The notes under the pieces were generated by a model. That model did no database searches and was not told the DNA's origin. It worked only from the letters and a program-made list of their open reading frames with translations. A DNA stretch of 64,000 nt from Isoetes taiwanensis (Eukaryota > Streptophyta > Lycopodiopsida > Isoetales > Isoetaceae), in the NCBI GenBank assembly GCA_021234155.1, contig JAJEKV010000002.1, positions 34,454,128 to 34,518,127 of the forward strand, written 5' to 3'. Within the stretch, counting starts at the first letter, position 1, and each line of letters begins with the position of its first letter. The position numbers and the translations under genes were made by a program. Of the stretch, positions 50,751-63,253 are shown one piece after another.

Positions 50751-53700
50751 TCATACCCCATTGATCGTAAACCCTAGAAATGTCTCCCGACCGCCATTAC
50801 CCTAAAATTGTACCCCATTGCAAACTCAAAGATCATGAAACTATGGATCATCCATCCCCGGGAAACTTAGATCACTTCCACCCCTGAACCTTGGACCATC
50901 TGGCACCCCACTTTGTGCGCACGCCTCCATGGATGGGATTGCACCAATGCAAACTCTAACCTCCAACCATATGTCTACAAAGGGAACAACTCTACTATAT
51001 ACCCAACCGCTTGCAAACACTCTGCGTAATTCATCAACAAGGAAAGATCATAGCCTAAAAAGTTGTATGGCATAGCACCTTAAAACAAATGTAAGAAATG
51101 CTATGAAGTAAAAATCTAATTTAGAGAGCCCCATAATGTGGAATTGTGGTATTAAAAACTATAAACGCCACACCCACAACTTTAACGACTTGTAAATAAG
51201 ATGATTGTACAATGGACAATATAAAACAACCTGGAGTATAAAAATCTAGTTAAAGAGCCCTATAAGTTTCAAACGCAAAATAAAGTGCTCACTTTGAATG
51301 GAAGAATAAAAGGAAAGTGAAATTGATCTTAGAGGTTGAGAAATGCAGAGCCGGGCTACTTAGTCTGCCAAGGTTTTCCTAATGCAAATCTAAAAAGAGC
51401 GCAGGCTATTACAGAGCTAAAAAGACCTGGTCTTAATTAAAACAAGTGTTGTGTTTTTCCTCAAAAAATACCAAGGGAAAATGTGAGCTCGCATTCCAAG
51501 CAATGGAGGACAAGGGGAACCGACCGTATCCCCAAAAACATCGCACGATGACGTGGTTTACAACCTGCTATGCGTATGTGCCGATTACGTACGATTGCGT
51601 ATAAAGAACTCAGAGCTGCGGAAGAACAGTAGGGAAGAAATCGTGTAGAGAAATTCATAGTTCCACTAAAAGGAAGCTACAATCAATCTGAGCCTACTTA
51701 GCACCAAATTGACAGTGGTTCGCTATGGAGGCATGATGCAAGTTATGGAAACCGATAAAGAATCGACTTGTTACAAAAACAAGAACTGGGTGGAACATCA
51801 TGTGCTGAGCGCTTGCAAGGAATGGGACATGATTTGCTATGTAAATATTTCTTTGTTGTTGAAATTGGTTCAAGGGCGATCATCAATGTATTAATTTTGG
51901 TGCTTAAACATGGATTTTAAAAGTAAATGGGTGTATGGCCTGTTTAATATAAGTAGGAGCACGGAATCTAAATTGATCCTTAGAAGAGTTTGGTACCATT
52001 CAGCACTCCGAGAATAATACATCGAGACTAAATAAACATAGCAATTTACACGTTATAGGTAGGCACGCTTCAGCAAGTGTGTCATTGTTTTTCTATTACA
52101 TGAGTGTTCAACAATGATGTTTCACAATGAGGGCAAATTCATGTTACCAATTTGAAAACGATTTGTTAGTTTGGCTTTTGTATCACTATGATTAAAGACA
52201 AAATGAATCAAAAACTAATCCTAAATTGCAAAATTGTCCCTCTTTATGCACTTTCATCAGGTTGCATGTAATTTGATGTGAATAAACAATGTATCAACCA
52301 TCATTCAATTAAATTGGGATTAGGTGTCTGTCTTGGAAAATCGCTACCGGTCGCTCTTTTTATCGATCTTTTACGACGTGTAAATCATAGTTTTGACTCT
52401 AGATTCATTTTCAGATAAGAATACACAATATGTGTTAAATTTTATGGTCTTCCTAAAATGTATGGCATTTTACCAGATATGACCGTGATGTTGGGCAACA
52501 TGAAAACTAAAAAATTGCATATTTGGAATGGTTTACACGAAATTTTTAAGAGTAGAACAAGTAAAGTACCTTTATTTACACATCTCTAGTTTAAAGTAGT
52601 TACATCTCTAGTAAAATACAATATAAACTAGGTTACATTGTAATATAAGACACAAAAAATACATTTATTTACACTTTTCTAAGTTCAAAGTCCCAATAAC
52701 ATGTGCAAATAAAGCTTGAATATTCGGGATATATAAAATAATCAAAGCAATCTACCACATGCTTAAAAAGAGAAAATCATATTACAAGTATGATGTAAAA
52801 CCTACATTTGTGGAAAAAATCATATTACAAGGTGTAAACTCCACATTTGTGTGGAACTATAAATCGCGCTTTGTGGCATTTTAAGTGCGCTCTATAAAGT
52901 GTAAAACTCCACATTTGTGGAATCAGAATCAGCGCTTGGCGCTGCTTTAAAGGTTTACAGTCCGTAACATAAGACTTATCCCAATCAATGTAACAAAACT
53001 AATAAACTTTCAAGCCCTGTGTTCTTTCAGGTGGAATGTGGACGCCTCTTTCCCTAATTACTATGCGTGCGTAAAACAAAAGGCAAACTTCCCACACGCA
53101 TGAGCCTCAAGCTATTTTTGTAGATGGTCCTCGATGTAGCCTCTGCAGCCAAAGAACTTGCTCTTGCTATTGGCAGTAGGTAACGCTTCTTTAAGCACAT
53201 CCCATTCTAATTGGGTTTCACCAAACACCAAATGCTTCAACTTGAGTGTGATTCACCGCTGATTCCACAAAAGCCTCTTACAATCACATGGCATGCCCAA
53301 GATTTGCAAACATGCGCCTTCCATTTCAGCTTCTATAGAATTTACCATTCTAAAATACGTGTTATCAAGCAAGCTTTGTGATTGAGGACGAAGCATCAAT
53401 GCTCATCAAATTGCAATATCTCGACCTTGTTTTCCTACCTTGCCCAAGCAGACAAAAACATCAAGCAAATTGCAAAGCAGTGAGATCTAGCATCTAGACA
53501 AATTCCAAACAAATTTGGGAATTACCTAGATGTGTTGGAAGTGTAAGCCTCCTGAGAAAGCCCGACCATGGTGTAATAGAGCCAGCACTGCACTCCATCT
53601 CAGCCTAGTGTTAAATTCACCACTCTAACAGAAGGTAGCGCACCCCCGGCCTAATTGCACATGCATTGGTTGTGTTGTTAAAGTCTAACTGCGACCAAAA

Positions 53701-55540
53701 AGAGGCAAAATCAAAGATCCCACTTAATTAAAGTAAGATAAGTGATGCTCTCTCGCAGTAAAAAACTTAAGAATGAAGAATAATGAGGAATAGGTTGGGC
53801 AGATGCACCTAAACCTCGCGACAGCATCAAAACAATTGAGAGAAAAAAACTAAACAGAAGACCTAATATTCTACATTTGCAAGCAAATAACTCAAGAATA
53901 GTGAACTTGTGGAGATATTTCAACAAAGAAACCGCGAAAAACATAGCATTTTTTGTTGGAAACCACAAAATCGAGAACTTTTCTCAAGGCTCGGCTTTCT
54001 CGCGGCATATCCAACTCCAAAGATATCCTTGTAGCCACAACCCTCACCTACAAGAAGAAGAAGGACATTGGAAAGAAAAATAGCAAATATAAAAGAAGAA
54101 AGAGAGGTAGAAAGGGATACATAAGAAAGAGGGCAAAAAGAAGCGCCGCTTCTTTGATGTCAGATATGCCTCTTACCAATCGCTTGAGGCAAAGCCACTT
54201 TGCCACAACGTGCGTTCATAGCCAAACTCCAATAAACCAGCTACCTCTTCAATCATGCTCCAAACTCCTTCAGAACAAAAACCGTGAGTCTTTAGAGGCT
54301 CTCCCAATCACCAATCTCTTGCTTGAAGCAAGCTCTGGGCCACCTAAAATCATCCCACCAACTCTTTCAACAAGGCCCATCGCTTTCAGCCCCTGCTTTC
54401 CCAAAAGCTGTGATGAAAACTCCAAAAAAAAAATAAAAAAAATAGAAAGAGAGAAAGAAAGGACGCCAAAAAAGAGGGGAAAAATAGAAAGTAAGCGTTA
54501 TGAGAGAAAGAAGGAGGGAAAAAAAATAAGAGAAGTGGGATTCTTTAAACGCTGAAACGAACAAAAAAGAAAAAGCCAGATTCGAAAAACGCGAGCGGAA
54601 AAATTTCTAAAAATAATGACATATTCTAAAATTAAATTGATCAGATGGTTTATCAACGACCGCTCTGAGGTGCTGCTTTATATAGGGCCTCGTGAGATAA
54701 GAACGCACATATGTTGCAATTAAAAGGTCTCAAGTTCAATAACATTGATTTGCTGGGTCTCGATTAGGGTTAACTTCTTATCAAAAACACCAAATTGCTA
54801 ATTGGCCACCTTCATACCACATTTCACATGAATCTATAATGACCAATCCAATCTTCACCCACTCTAAAGATCGTTCAATAAAGCCATGGGTCCATTTTTG
54901 ATGCAAGAATATTTCAGAACCCACCTCATAGCAGAGTAGTCCCGCACGTATTCATTATTGTCTAATGTAAACAAATTTTTCCAATACATTCCATGCCAAA
55001 ATGAGTCCTCTTAAGAACGGGTATTTCAATATGTGGTTTCGCACTACAAAAGAGAATTCATGGAAAGAGACGCTACTTGTATTGATGCTTTGTGGAAATG
55101 TCCTGCAAAGAAAGCAGTAAAGACCGTGACATGAAAGTTGTTACCGCGACCTCTATTTTTTCCCACCGCCTGTCACGGACACCAGTGGCTCAATCCTTTT
55201 ATTAGTTATGGGATCGAATCTTGCTTGACTATTGGACGAGAGTCAAATGTCTTCAGTCTTTTGTTGGTGAAATATCTCTATTCCATTCTGGCATTTTCCT
55301 CATAATTGATTGCAGCCGCTGATGGCTAGCTCAGGCATATATTTCCGTCTTTCGATTACAGCTATTTTCTGTTCGATTACATTTATTATACCCACAGTCC
55401 GGGGAGCACGATCTCGGTTTTCAGGTATGGTAACAGAGTTTTACTGATCCTGTATGTTTAGTTATTGATATATGTATTTAGAATTTTCACGCTACGGGCT
55501 TTTGCAATCAATTTAATTTTTTGACATTTTGTTCTAATGA
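50751..55540. other. Region without recognised gene
   Basis: AT-rich. The only long frame is 200 codons at 53953-54555 on the plus strand. Its ends are lysine/arginine/glutamate runs from A- and G-rich simple sequence, and it shows no domain, so I do not call it a gene. The stretch just before the PPR locus (54.6-55.5 kb) holds no recognisable promoter element. Confidence 0.45.
52773..52945 (+). repeat. Short repeats containing CTCCACATTTGTGG
   Basis: Three copies of a TGTAAA..C(T)CCACATTTGTGG word occur near 52794, 52832 and 52898. The first two are preceded by AAAATCATATTACAAG. AATCGCGCTTTG and AATCAGCGCTTGG follow the second and third. The last includes the small palindrome CAGCGCTTGGCGCTG at 52930-52944. 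No coding context. Confidence 0.65.
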
Positions 55541-55552
55541 TAATACCTTAGG

Positions 55553-58500
55553 GCTTTGAAGATTTCGGTAAACTATGCAAAAAGAAAGGAGCTGAATGAA
55601 GCGGTTCAAAGTGTGGGAATGCAGGGGCTTCTAATAACTGGACAAGATATGCAACTTCCTTCAAGCATGCACAAAACAAAACTTCAGCTGAACTTGGTAG
55701 GCGAGGCCCACTTGTCATCTTATAGTGGAATTTGATTCTGTAGGCTCTTTTGAATGACCATCTTATTAGGTGTTTTGCCCACTGTGAAAGCTTGTTTGAA
55801 GCGAACGAAGTTTTGAAGAACTGAAGGTCCAACTCCATATACATGGAGTGCAATCATTTGCGAATGCCAAACTTGGCCAAGGAGAAACAGCATTATGTTT
55901 ACACTGCAAAAATGTCACTTTGGATGCCAATGGACAAACATATTTATTTGGCTATTCTGAAGCTACGCACAGTACCTTGGATCTTGTTGAGGGAAGGCTT
56001 GTTCATGCCCAATTATGGAATCTGACTTAAACAGATCATGTTGGCAATACTTACAGACATGTATGCAAAATCTGGAAGTATAACAGAGGCCCACAAAATG
56101 TTTTTGATTTGTACTATCTAAGTATAGTGTCATGGAAATGCAATTACAGGACATGCTCAGTAATGAATGCACTTGCTGCTTTAGGTCTTTTTATGATGAT
56201 GTTACGGAAGGGTATGCAACCCAACAGAATTACATTTTAAGTGTCTTCAAAGCATGTGGTTCTGCAGGAGACGTACATGAGGAAGCACTGGTTCACAGCA
56301 AGATTATTGGAAGAACATGAAAGAAATGATATTGTTTGGGGCTGCATCATTGGTATGTATGTGAAATGTGACAGCTTAGAAGAGGCACAAAACTTTTCCA
56401 TAGCTTTCCACACCAAACTCTGTATTGTGGAATGGAATATACGCTGATATGCCTAAATATGGTAAAGGCATCTTTGCTCTAGAGTTGTTTGCAAAGATGC
56501 AGCTGGAAGGGATACAAACTGGTGATGTAACGTCTTCTTATCTGGAGCATGCAGCAGTATAGGTGCTTAGTAGCAGGCAGATTCTCCATTACCAGGTTAT
56601 TGAAGAAAAGATTGAATCAGATATTGCCATTGAAACAGCCTTGTTGATACGTATGCCAAAAAGTGGAAGTCTAGGAGTGAGGGGCAAAATGTCTTGAGAA
56701 ATTAGGCAGCTCTAAATATACCCTCGCGGGAGCGTATGATTGGGGTGGGAGGTGTCAACAAAAAGAAGGTTTACTTGCCTTTGGATGCGCGTAAAGGATG
56801 CGACAGGAGGCATCAGCCCAAGTGAAATCATATCTTTTAGCATCATGAAGACATGCCATTTTAAGAGACAGAGCCGCTAGCAAGACTAGTGCACGAAAGC
56901 AAATTATAAATAATGGGACTAACTAGATGATGTTATAGCAAGTAGTCTGATTGATATAAAGCGTTAAAATGTAAAAGCCTCAAATGAGGCACAAAGTGTT
57001 TGATTGCTTGCCACAAATCGACATGCAATATTATGGAGGTAATGATTGACGGTTGCACTGAGCTTGTGAGAGTTATCTTGCTCTGGATATTTTCAGCAAA
57101 TGCAGCAGGAGCACACCAAATGCAGCTGTATTCACGAGTGTTTTGAGAGCATGTACTTCCATCGGGTGCCATAGATCAAGGCAGGATAATTCATTACCAA
57201 AACAATTAAGTCTGAAGTAGAAGTAGATGTTCTTGTAGGCACTTCTCTCATTGATATGTATGCAAAAAAAGCGATAATCTGAAGATGCATGCAAAATATT
57301 TAACAATTTGCCAGCTCAAGATGTCATTTCATGGGGTGCGATGCTTACAGGCTATGTTCGCAAGGAAAAGGTGTGATTGCATTGGAATGTTTTGAGAAGA
57401 TGCAATTAGAAAGCATACCCCCAAATAAGGTTATTTTCTTGAGTGCCTTGAGAGCATGCTGTTGTATCAAAGCTTTAGAACATGGCAGGAAAATTCATTA
57501 TTCAGTTATGAGCACTGGTATCGAATTAGATACAGTAGTTGGGAGTAGTCTCATTGAAATGTATATCAAATGTGGAAGCTTAGGGAGGCACAACTCGTTT
57601 TTAACAATTTGCCAGGTCACAATGTTGTAGTGTTGGGGTGCCATCCTTGCAGGATGCATTCACAATAATGAGCTTTATCTCACCTTTGAAACATTTCTTC
57701 CAGATGCAGCAGGAAGGCATAGAGCCAGATGTAGTAGCATTTTGGGGTGACTTGCTGGCATGCGCGGCACGACATTTGGAACAGACCAGGAATATCCATG
57801 AACAGGTTATAAGTCAACAACTGGAATCGAATGCCTTTTAGGGAGTGCCCCTCATCAAGGCATATGCAATGTGTTGGAGCTTGGAAGAAGCATCCAAAGT
57901 CTTTTACAAATTGTACAATGGACATGTCATCCTGTGGTATGCAATGGTTTCCGGATACGCCTATTGTGGGGAAGTGTTCGTGCCCCCTGTTTTTGAAGAG
58001 ATGCAACAAAAGGATGCAGGTAGACAAGGTTGTGTTTCTAAGCATTCTGAAAGCATGCAGCAACCTAGAGAGCAGAGAGGAAGGTAGACTTGTCCATCAG
58101 CAGATTATTAACAATGGAATAGAACTGACATAGCTATTGGGAGTTGTCTCATTAACATGTATGCCAAATGGAAGCATCATGGATGCAAATGAAAAGGCTT
58201 TTGAAAAATTGCCACATCAAAATGTAGTTTCATGGGGTGCAATGATCGGGGGATTTGTCCATCATGAGAAGGGTTTTTTAGCCTTAGAGGATTTTGAGAG
58301 AATGCAACAAGAGGGCATAAAACCAGATGCAGTCACATTCTTAAGCATCTTGAAAGCATGTGCAAGCATGGGCTTTATAACACGGGGGAGGCTTATTCAC
58401 AATGAACTAATGGAAAGCCCGTACCGTTCAGATATGGTTGTAAACAATACCTTAGTTGATATGTATGCCAAATGTGGCTGCCTAGTTGAGGCACACAAAG

Positions 58501-59001
58501 TTTTCGATAGGCTATTATGTACAGATGTTGTGTCATGGGGTGCAATTATTGCAGGTTATGCTCAACATGGAGAAACTATTGTTGTTTTAGAATATTTTGA
58601 CAGGATGAAACATAATGGTGTACAGCCAGACAAAGTATTATTCACTAATATTCTAGTTGCCTGTTGTCGTACTGGTCTTATTGATGAAGGTCGTTGGTAT
58701 TTCAAAAATGATGATAGAAAATTATGGTTTTACGCCAACCAGTTCTCATTGCAGCTGCATGGTTGATCTTTTGGGTCATGCAGGATATCTAACCGAGGCA
58801 GAGATGCTGCTTAAGGCAATTGATCGTTCCAACATTGTGGCATGGACATCTCTGTTTGGTGCATGCAATATTCATGGCAATGTTGAGATTGGGGGACGGT
58901 GTTTTGATGAGGTCATAAGTTTGGATTCCGAGTGTGTTGCAAGCTATGTGCTTATGTCAAATCTTTATGCCGAGGAGGGCCTGGGCATTGGCCTTACTTG
59001 A
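55553..59001 (+). pseudogene. PLS-type pentatricopeptide-repeat (PPR) protein, frame-broken
   Basis: PPR proteins of this class bind organelle RNA and often act in C-to-U editing or processing. Plus-strand fragments in changing frames follow the usual order. N-terminal GQDMQLPSSMH lies near 55.65 kb, DHLIRCFAHCESLFEANEV near 55.76-55.81 kb and FANAKLGQGETALCLHCKN near 55.87 kb. Repeats follow, such as MFVRKE-like and NKVIFLSALRACC near 57.4 kb and DKVVFLSILKACSNLE near 58.04 kb. The best stretch is 58137-58766: VVSWGAMIGGF, KPDAVTFLSILKACASMG, TLVDMYAKCGCLVEAHKVFD and VVSWGAIIAGYAQHG. After one shift at the A run 58704-58708, the frame 58657-59001 gives CSCMVDLLGHAGYLTEAE and an E-type motif VAWTSLFGACNIHGNVEIG, then stops. 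The E+ and DYW domains that commonly follow are not seen. About ten or more breaks in 3.4 kb make a pseudogene the likeliest reading. Confidence 0.88.
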
Positions 59002-62000
59002 CTAATAGAACGATTTTCCTTGGAGAATTGAAAATTTTAGCTGATAGCTTACGATACTGACCTTGCAAATGCCGTGTTATATCATAAGAGGAATATATGC
59101 CCAGCTAATGAATCAAAAGTGTGTTGAACTCTCAAGGCACAGACAACTTGTTTTACACGAACAAGGAGATGGCCCATGGCAACATAATTTGGCTGGAGGG
59201 TTGACTCAGCAGTCGCACTTTCTGAAAAACCATGACAATTGCTCATCTTTTTTCAAGCGTTGGCGTAGAACCATGGGTATATCCATGGCATATTCTAATA
59301 TATCTATGGAATATTCTGGCGACATGTTAAACCATTTTTTGGGACTTGGATAATTGCCCAAGAACTGCCCAATATTTTGACCAGGTTGGATCCTTTTCTC
59401 AAGCACAATAGCAATTATGCAATTGTGGAAAGATATATTTATAAGTAATACATGTTTGATTCAAATTAGGCTCTTTTCTTTACCGGTGGAATTGCCAAAG
59501 TGGTAGATAGGCGGCGCATTGCGCGAAGACATGATATTACACTCTGTAATTTCGGAGAGGGGCTTTACTTCTTAGAAAGTATCGACTTTGCCCGTAAAAA
59601 AGTATCGATGGCACTGCTAGACTCATGATGCCTCATTTTGGAGCACAACTCGAAACCTTTTAAGGGGTAAAGCTCCTCCCCACAACAATTGCCTAGTACA
59701 TAAGATTTGGAAGCTGAACACGAGGTATTAGTAATTTAGTATGTGAGGACAGTACGAAGTTTGATGGGCGTTTTTGGCAAATAGGGGTTGAATGGTGTTT
59801 TTTCTAAAGGTATGGCAACAGAGGCACCGGGAACGACGTTTTGACCATTGTTTTGTCTCTGAACATGTTCTAGAGCATGCTATGTTCTGGGAACTTTAAT
59901 TCCAGTTCCGACTATGTATGCTTCTCCAAAACGGGGTTTCACTAATCTCCCAATATGTTGGGAACGTTGTTCCCGACCACAACACTTTTTTCATCTATTC
60001 TTTCTCTTCTTCTTTTTGATATTTTTTAAGCGTGGCCATGCGATGTTCCCAAGACCCTTTCATGGCGTAATCACGAGGAGCAACCCAAGTTTGGCGGTCG
60101 ATGGCCAATAGCCATTTCTTCAACAACAATTTGCTTCTTCAACTCAGTAGCCATTGATACTTGCTAGTTCTAGACTTCTAGTTGCTAGTAGCTAGCAAAG
60201 CAACTTGTTGTGTTTGTCTGTACTCTGTAATCCCTTCGTACTATAGTCTAAGGGGCAGTGAGGAATTTCATTTAGCAAGAGAGAGGATTCATTTCATTTA
60301 GTCATTGATTGTAACGGACCTAGCAACTTAGCATCAACATGAAGATGTAAGTAACATTGCCATTATATAAGAGTGCATTTTCAATGATGAAATAAACGAT
60401 TATGCGCTAAGGAATACATGCATGCAATGTGTCCATGCATGCGGTGGTATGCATACATGCAAGGTCATTGTTAGATTATATAAGCAAACAATATTATTCG
60501 GATTTCTTGAGAAGGAGTTTTCCATGGGAAAGAAGCCTTTTTGTTGTGGAGGATCGCTTTGCACCGCATTGATCGAAATTGAACTAAGGAGAAGGAGAAA
60601 AGTATTTCGAGGTGGGGGTCAAGTCTTATACATGGGGTTCTTGTGATGTCTATGTTTTGGTTGCGTAGTTTTGGGAAAGCTTAATGAGCTTTGATGATGG
60701 TTTGTAGATTTAATAGATTGAGGCATGATATGAATTGAATTAACGTAATTAAAGGTAGATTCTTGAACGTAAAAGAAAAGGAAAAATAGTGCTTTTAGAT
60801 TATCATCTGTGGTTTTTATATTATCGTATAGTGGAGATTGATTCTGAATAGCTAAGAAAATGATGAGTTTAACACATATAATTGTATTACGGTGGATGAT
60901 ATTATTAAATTGTCTTAGGTTGTCGGTCCTTAAAACTATATCATGTTGGTCATTTAATCGTTCTAGGAGCATGGGATCATACTTACTATTGTCAATGTAG
61001 CTTGTTGTTAATGTTTGCATTTAATGAAAGGAATTATGATTTATCATATCTCTGATTTGGTTAAAAGTACAATTATGCATGCGTGGATTATTGTTAAAAG
61101 CATGTTTTTGGGATGTATCATGGTGTGGTTGGTTACCCACTAATATGGCATTATGGTTTGCTTAAGGCTTATATCCCATCTGCTTGACCATCAACATACG
61201 CTCTTTAATTTGTTGATACGACATCCTATTCACCAATAAGAAGTCATGTACTTGAGACTTTAGCTGCAAGTATCTCTATACCTAATCTTCCAAGGGAGCT
61301 AAACATAGCTGAAGTTTCAAAGAATGACAATGAAACTTTTCAAAATTGAACTCTTCAAAATTTTATATGCTTAACTTATTTCCATCTTCTTGGATGCCTG
61401 CTTTTCTAAATCTGGACCATTCAGCATATTTCCATCTTCTTGAATGCCGGTTTTCAAATCTGACCTTTGATGTCAACATGGGTACATAATGCACATCACC
61501 TTGTCATTATAGTTTTTCACAGTTTTGTTAGAAACTTGAAAAACTTTAATGCAACCTCTAAAGGCCAAAACAAATTTCATGGACAAACTTTTAGGTAGCC
61601 AGGATCCCACCATGAACTACGTAGTTAATGGCAAACTGCGTAGTTAGGGGCAAAAATTTCCCCTAATTTGTGTGGTTTTAATATGAGGGTGCTTCAATCC
61701 GTTTTTGGTGCGGTTCTACTGGCGGATACTTAGTCCTTGTTATTCTGGTCTGAATACCACTGGAGCGATTCAATTTGGTGGAGAAACGGAGGAGAAAAAT
61801 GCGATAAAAAATCCTTCAAAATCTCTATAAGGGTCCAAAAATTTTGCGCAGTTACGATGCAGTTAGGGGGTTCTGGAGCAAAAAACAATCTTCCCGAGAT
61901 CCCACTGTCGGGTAAAACTACCATGCTCCATAACATTATTACACGCAAAGATATTTGTGAATGATCATCGAAAGTCAATGCAGTACAATACATAGCATGC

Positions 62001-62550
62001 AAATTTACTAATAGGAAACAAAGCATAAGAACTAAGATACTAACAATGAATGTGGTCCCATATGGAAGAGAGGGTAGCCTAAAATGAATGGTTGACATAC
62101 TAGAATGTTTTGAGAAGGGCCAAAATAATTCGTTGATAGGCTGTCACCATTGAAAGGAGCCACAATTTGGCATCTTACATATTTGGCATAGTATGTAGTA
62201 CACAACAAATCAGATTCTTCTTTACCAGTTAACTGTTTAATAATTCTAGACAACGCCTCGGATGCTCTCCACATTCCCTACCCAGACTTTATAAACAGAT
62301 TTATCTACTCCCAATTTCTAAAATATACGAAAACTTGCATACTCATTACCCATCTCTGAACCAGATCGATAATTTGTTAGCAAATTTTTGTACAACCATT
62401 TCCTTTTCAATTATTTTACAGACTAAAAAGAGCACTGTGCTCTTTTTAATTTTGGATCTCTACATGGCTTTACAATTGCAAAATCAAAGATTTTTAGCAC
62501 AAATTCCACCCCAGTACCTTAGCATCAGAAGCAAAGTTGTTGTGATGGTC
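59002..62550. other. Region without recognised gene
   Basis: AT-rich, with frames up to 133 codons (60619-61020, minus strand) that are Asn/Ile/Lys-rich and lack any domain. Local oddities are a cluster of GTTGCTAGTAGCTAGC words near 60.18 kb, a GGGAACGTTGTTCCC palindrome-like word near 59.96 kb and a TACGTAGTTA / TGCGTAGTTA pair near 61.62-61.65 kb. The sequence just downstream of the PPR frame shows no DYW-coding remnant that I can recognise. Confidence 0.4.
61377..61472 (+). repeat. 50-bp tandem duplication
   Basis: TATTTCCATCTTCTTG(G/A)ATGCC, followed by GCTTTTCTAAATCTGGACC or GGTTTTCAAATCTGACC, occurs twice with a period of about 50 bp (the TCCATCTTCT words start at 61381 and 61431). 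No coding context. Confidence 0.75.
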
Positions 62551-63253
62551 TTAAAAATCCGCATCCATTTGGAAAACAGGTTCTTCAGAATCATCACAAC
62601 CCAATCTTCTGCCTCTTAGAATGGCCACTACATCCTTTCTATTCCGTGTACTGTTAGTAATACCATCCCTTTGCAGACCTAAAACTTCCTTGAGAGCAGA
62701 TTTTAATTCAAACACCAGTTTTCTCATCTTTTCCTCTTCCCTAGCCTCAATCATCTGAATTTTCTCTTCACAAAGAGCTTCTAATCCTGCAATCCCGAAA
62801 TAAGCTGCTTCTTCTTGAATTGCTCTTAAAGAAGCAACATCTTGGAGCCAGATTGTGCCGTTTCGCAAATAATTCAAAACATGGCTAAACCTATGGGGAT
62901 CACGATCGATCCAAAGGGGGCTCACCTCTGTAGGCCGGAAGATGGCGTTGCACCCAAGCCGCTAACATAGAATCGGAATCCATGCAAATTGTTGCTCTAG
63001 ATGTTTCAAATTGGTAACCTCCAAGGCTCAAAATCAACCTATCCCCATGCCCCTGCTGCTCAACCTTTCTAAAGCTTGCTTCCGCCTGCATATGGCTAAA
63101 TCTAGCGCCTGAATCTGCTTGATTTTGCGAGATTACGGCCTCTGAATTACGGATTTCCTCACAATTTGATTCCCCTGTTTCTGCTGTATCAAATTCTGCG
63201 CAAATCCGAGAAAAATTTGGATCTTTTTTTAGATCTGGATGGAATAAATCCAT
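62551..63253 (-). CDS. KCTD-type BTB (T1/BTB-POZ) domain protein, single exon, one frameshift
   Basis: Proteins with this domain form oligomers and often act as adaptors for cullin-3 ubiquitin ligases; that role is family knowledge only. The start is taken at ATG 63251-63253 and the stop is TAA at 62551-62553, about 234 residues. Residues 1-65 are polar and acidic. The BTB fold then reads DRLILSLGGYQFETSRATIC and DSDSMLAAW; after a one-base shift come FRPTEVSPLWIDRDPHRFSH, VLNYLRNGTI and EEAAYFGIAGLEALCEE, all typical of the KCTD group. A glutamate/lysine-rich helix (MIEAREEEKMRKLVFELKSA) follows, likely coiled coil. The shift is in the GGG at 62953-62955; with two G the frame is continuous as AAWCNAIFRPTEV. 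A GAGGTGAGC there looks like a splice donor, but homology runs straight through it. The gene is probably functional if that base is an error. Confidence 0.85.

Noticed and set aside
53953-54555. 200-codon plus-strand frame rich in lysine and arginine
   Set aside because: Its ends are encoded by A- and G-rich simple sequence, there is no domain, and the middle shows no conserved pattern.
62925-62935. GAGGTGAGC donor-like word inside the KCTD gene
   Set aside because: BTB homology continues without a gap across it, so no intron is needed.
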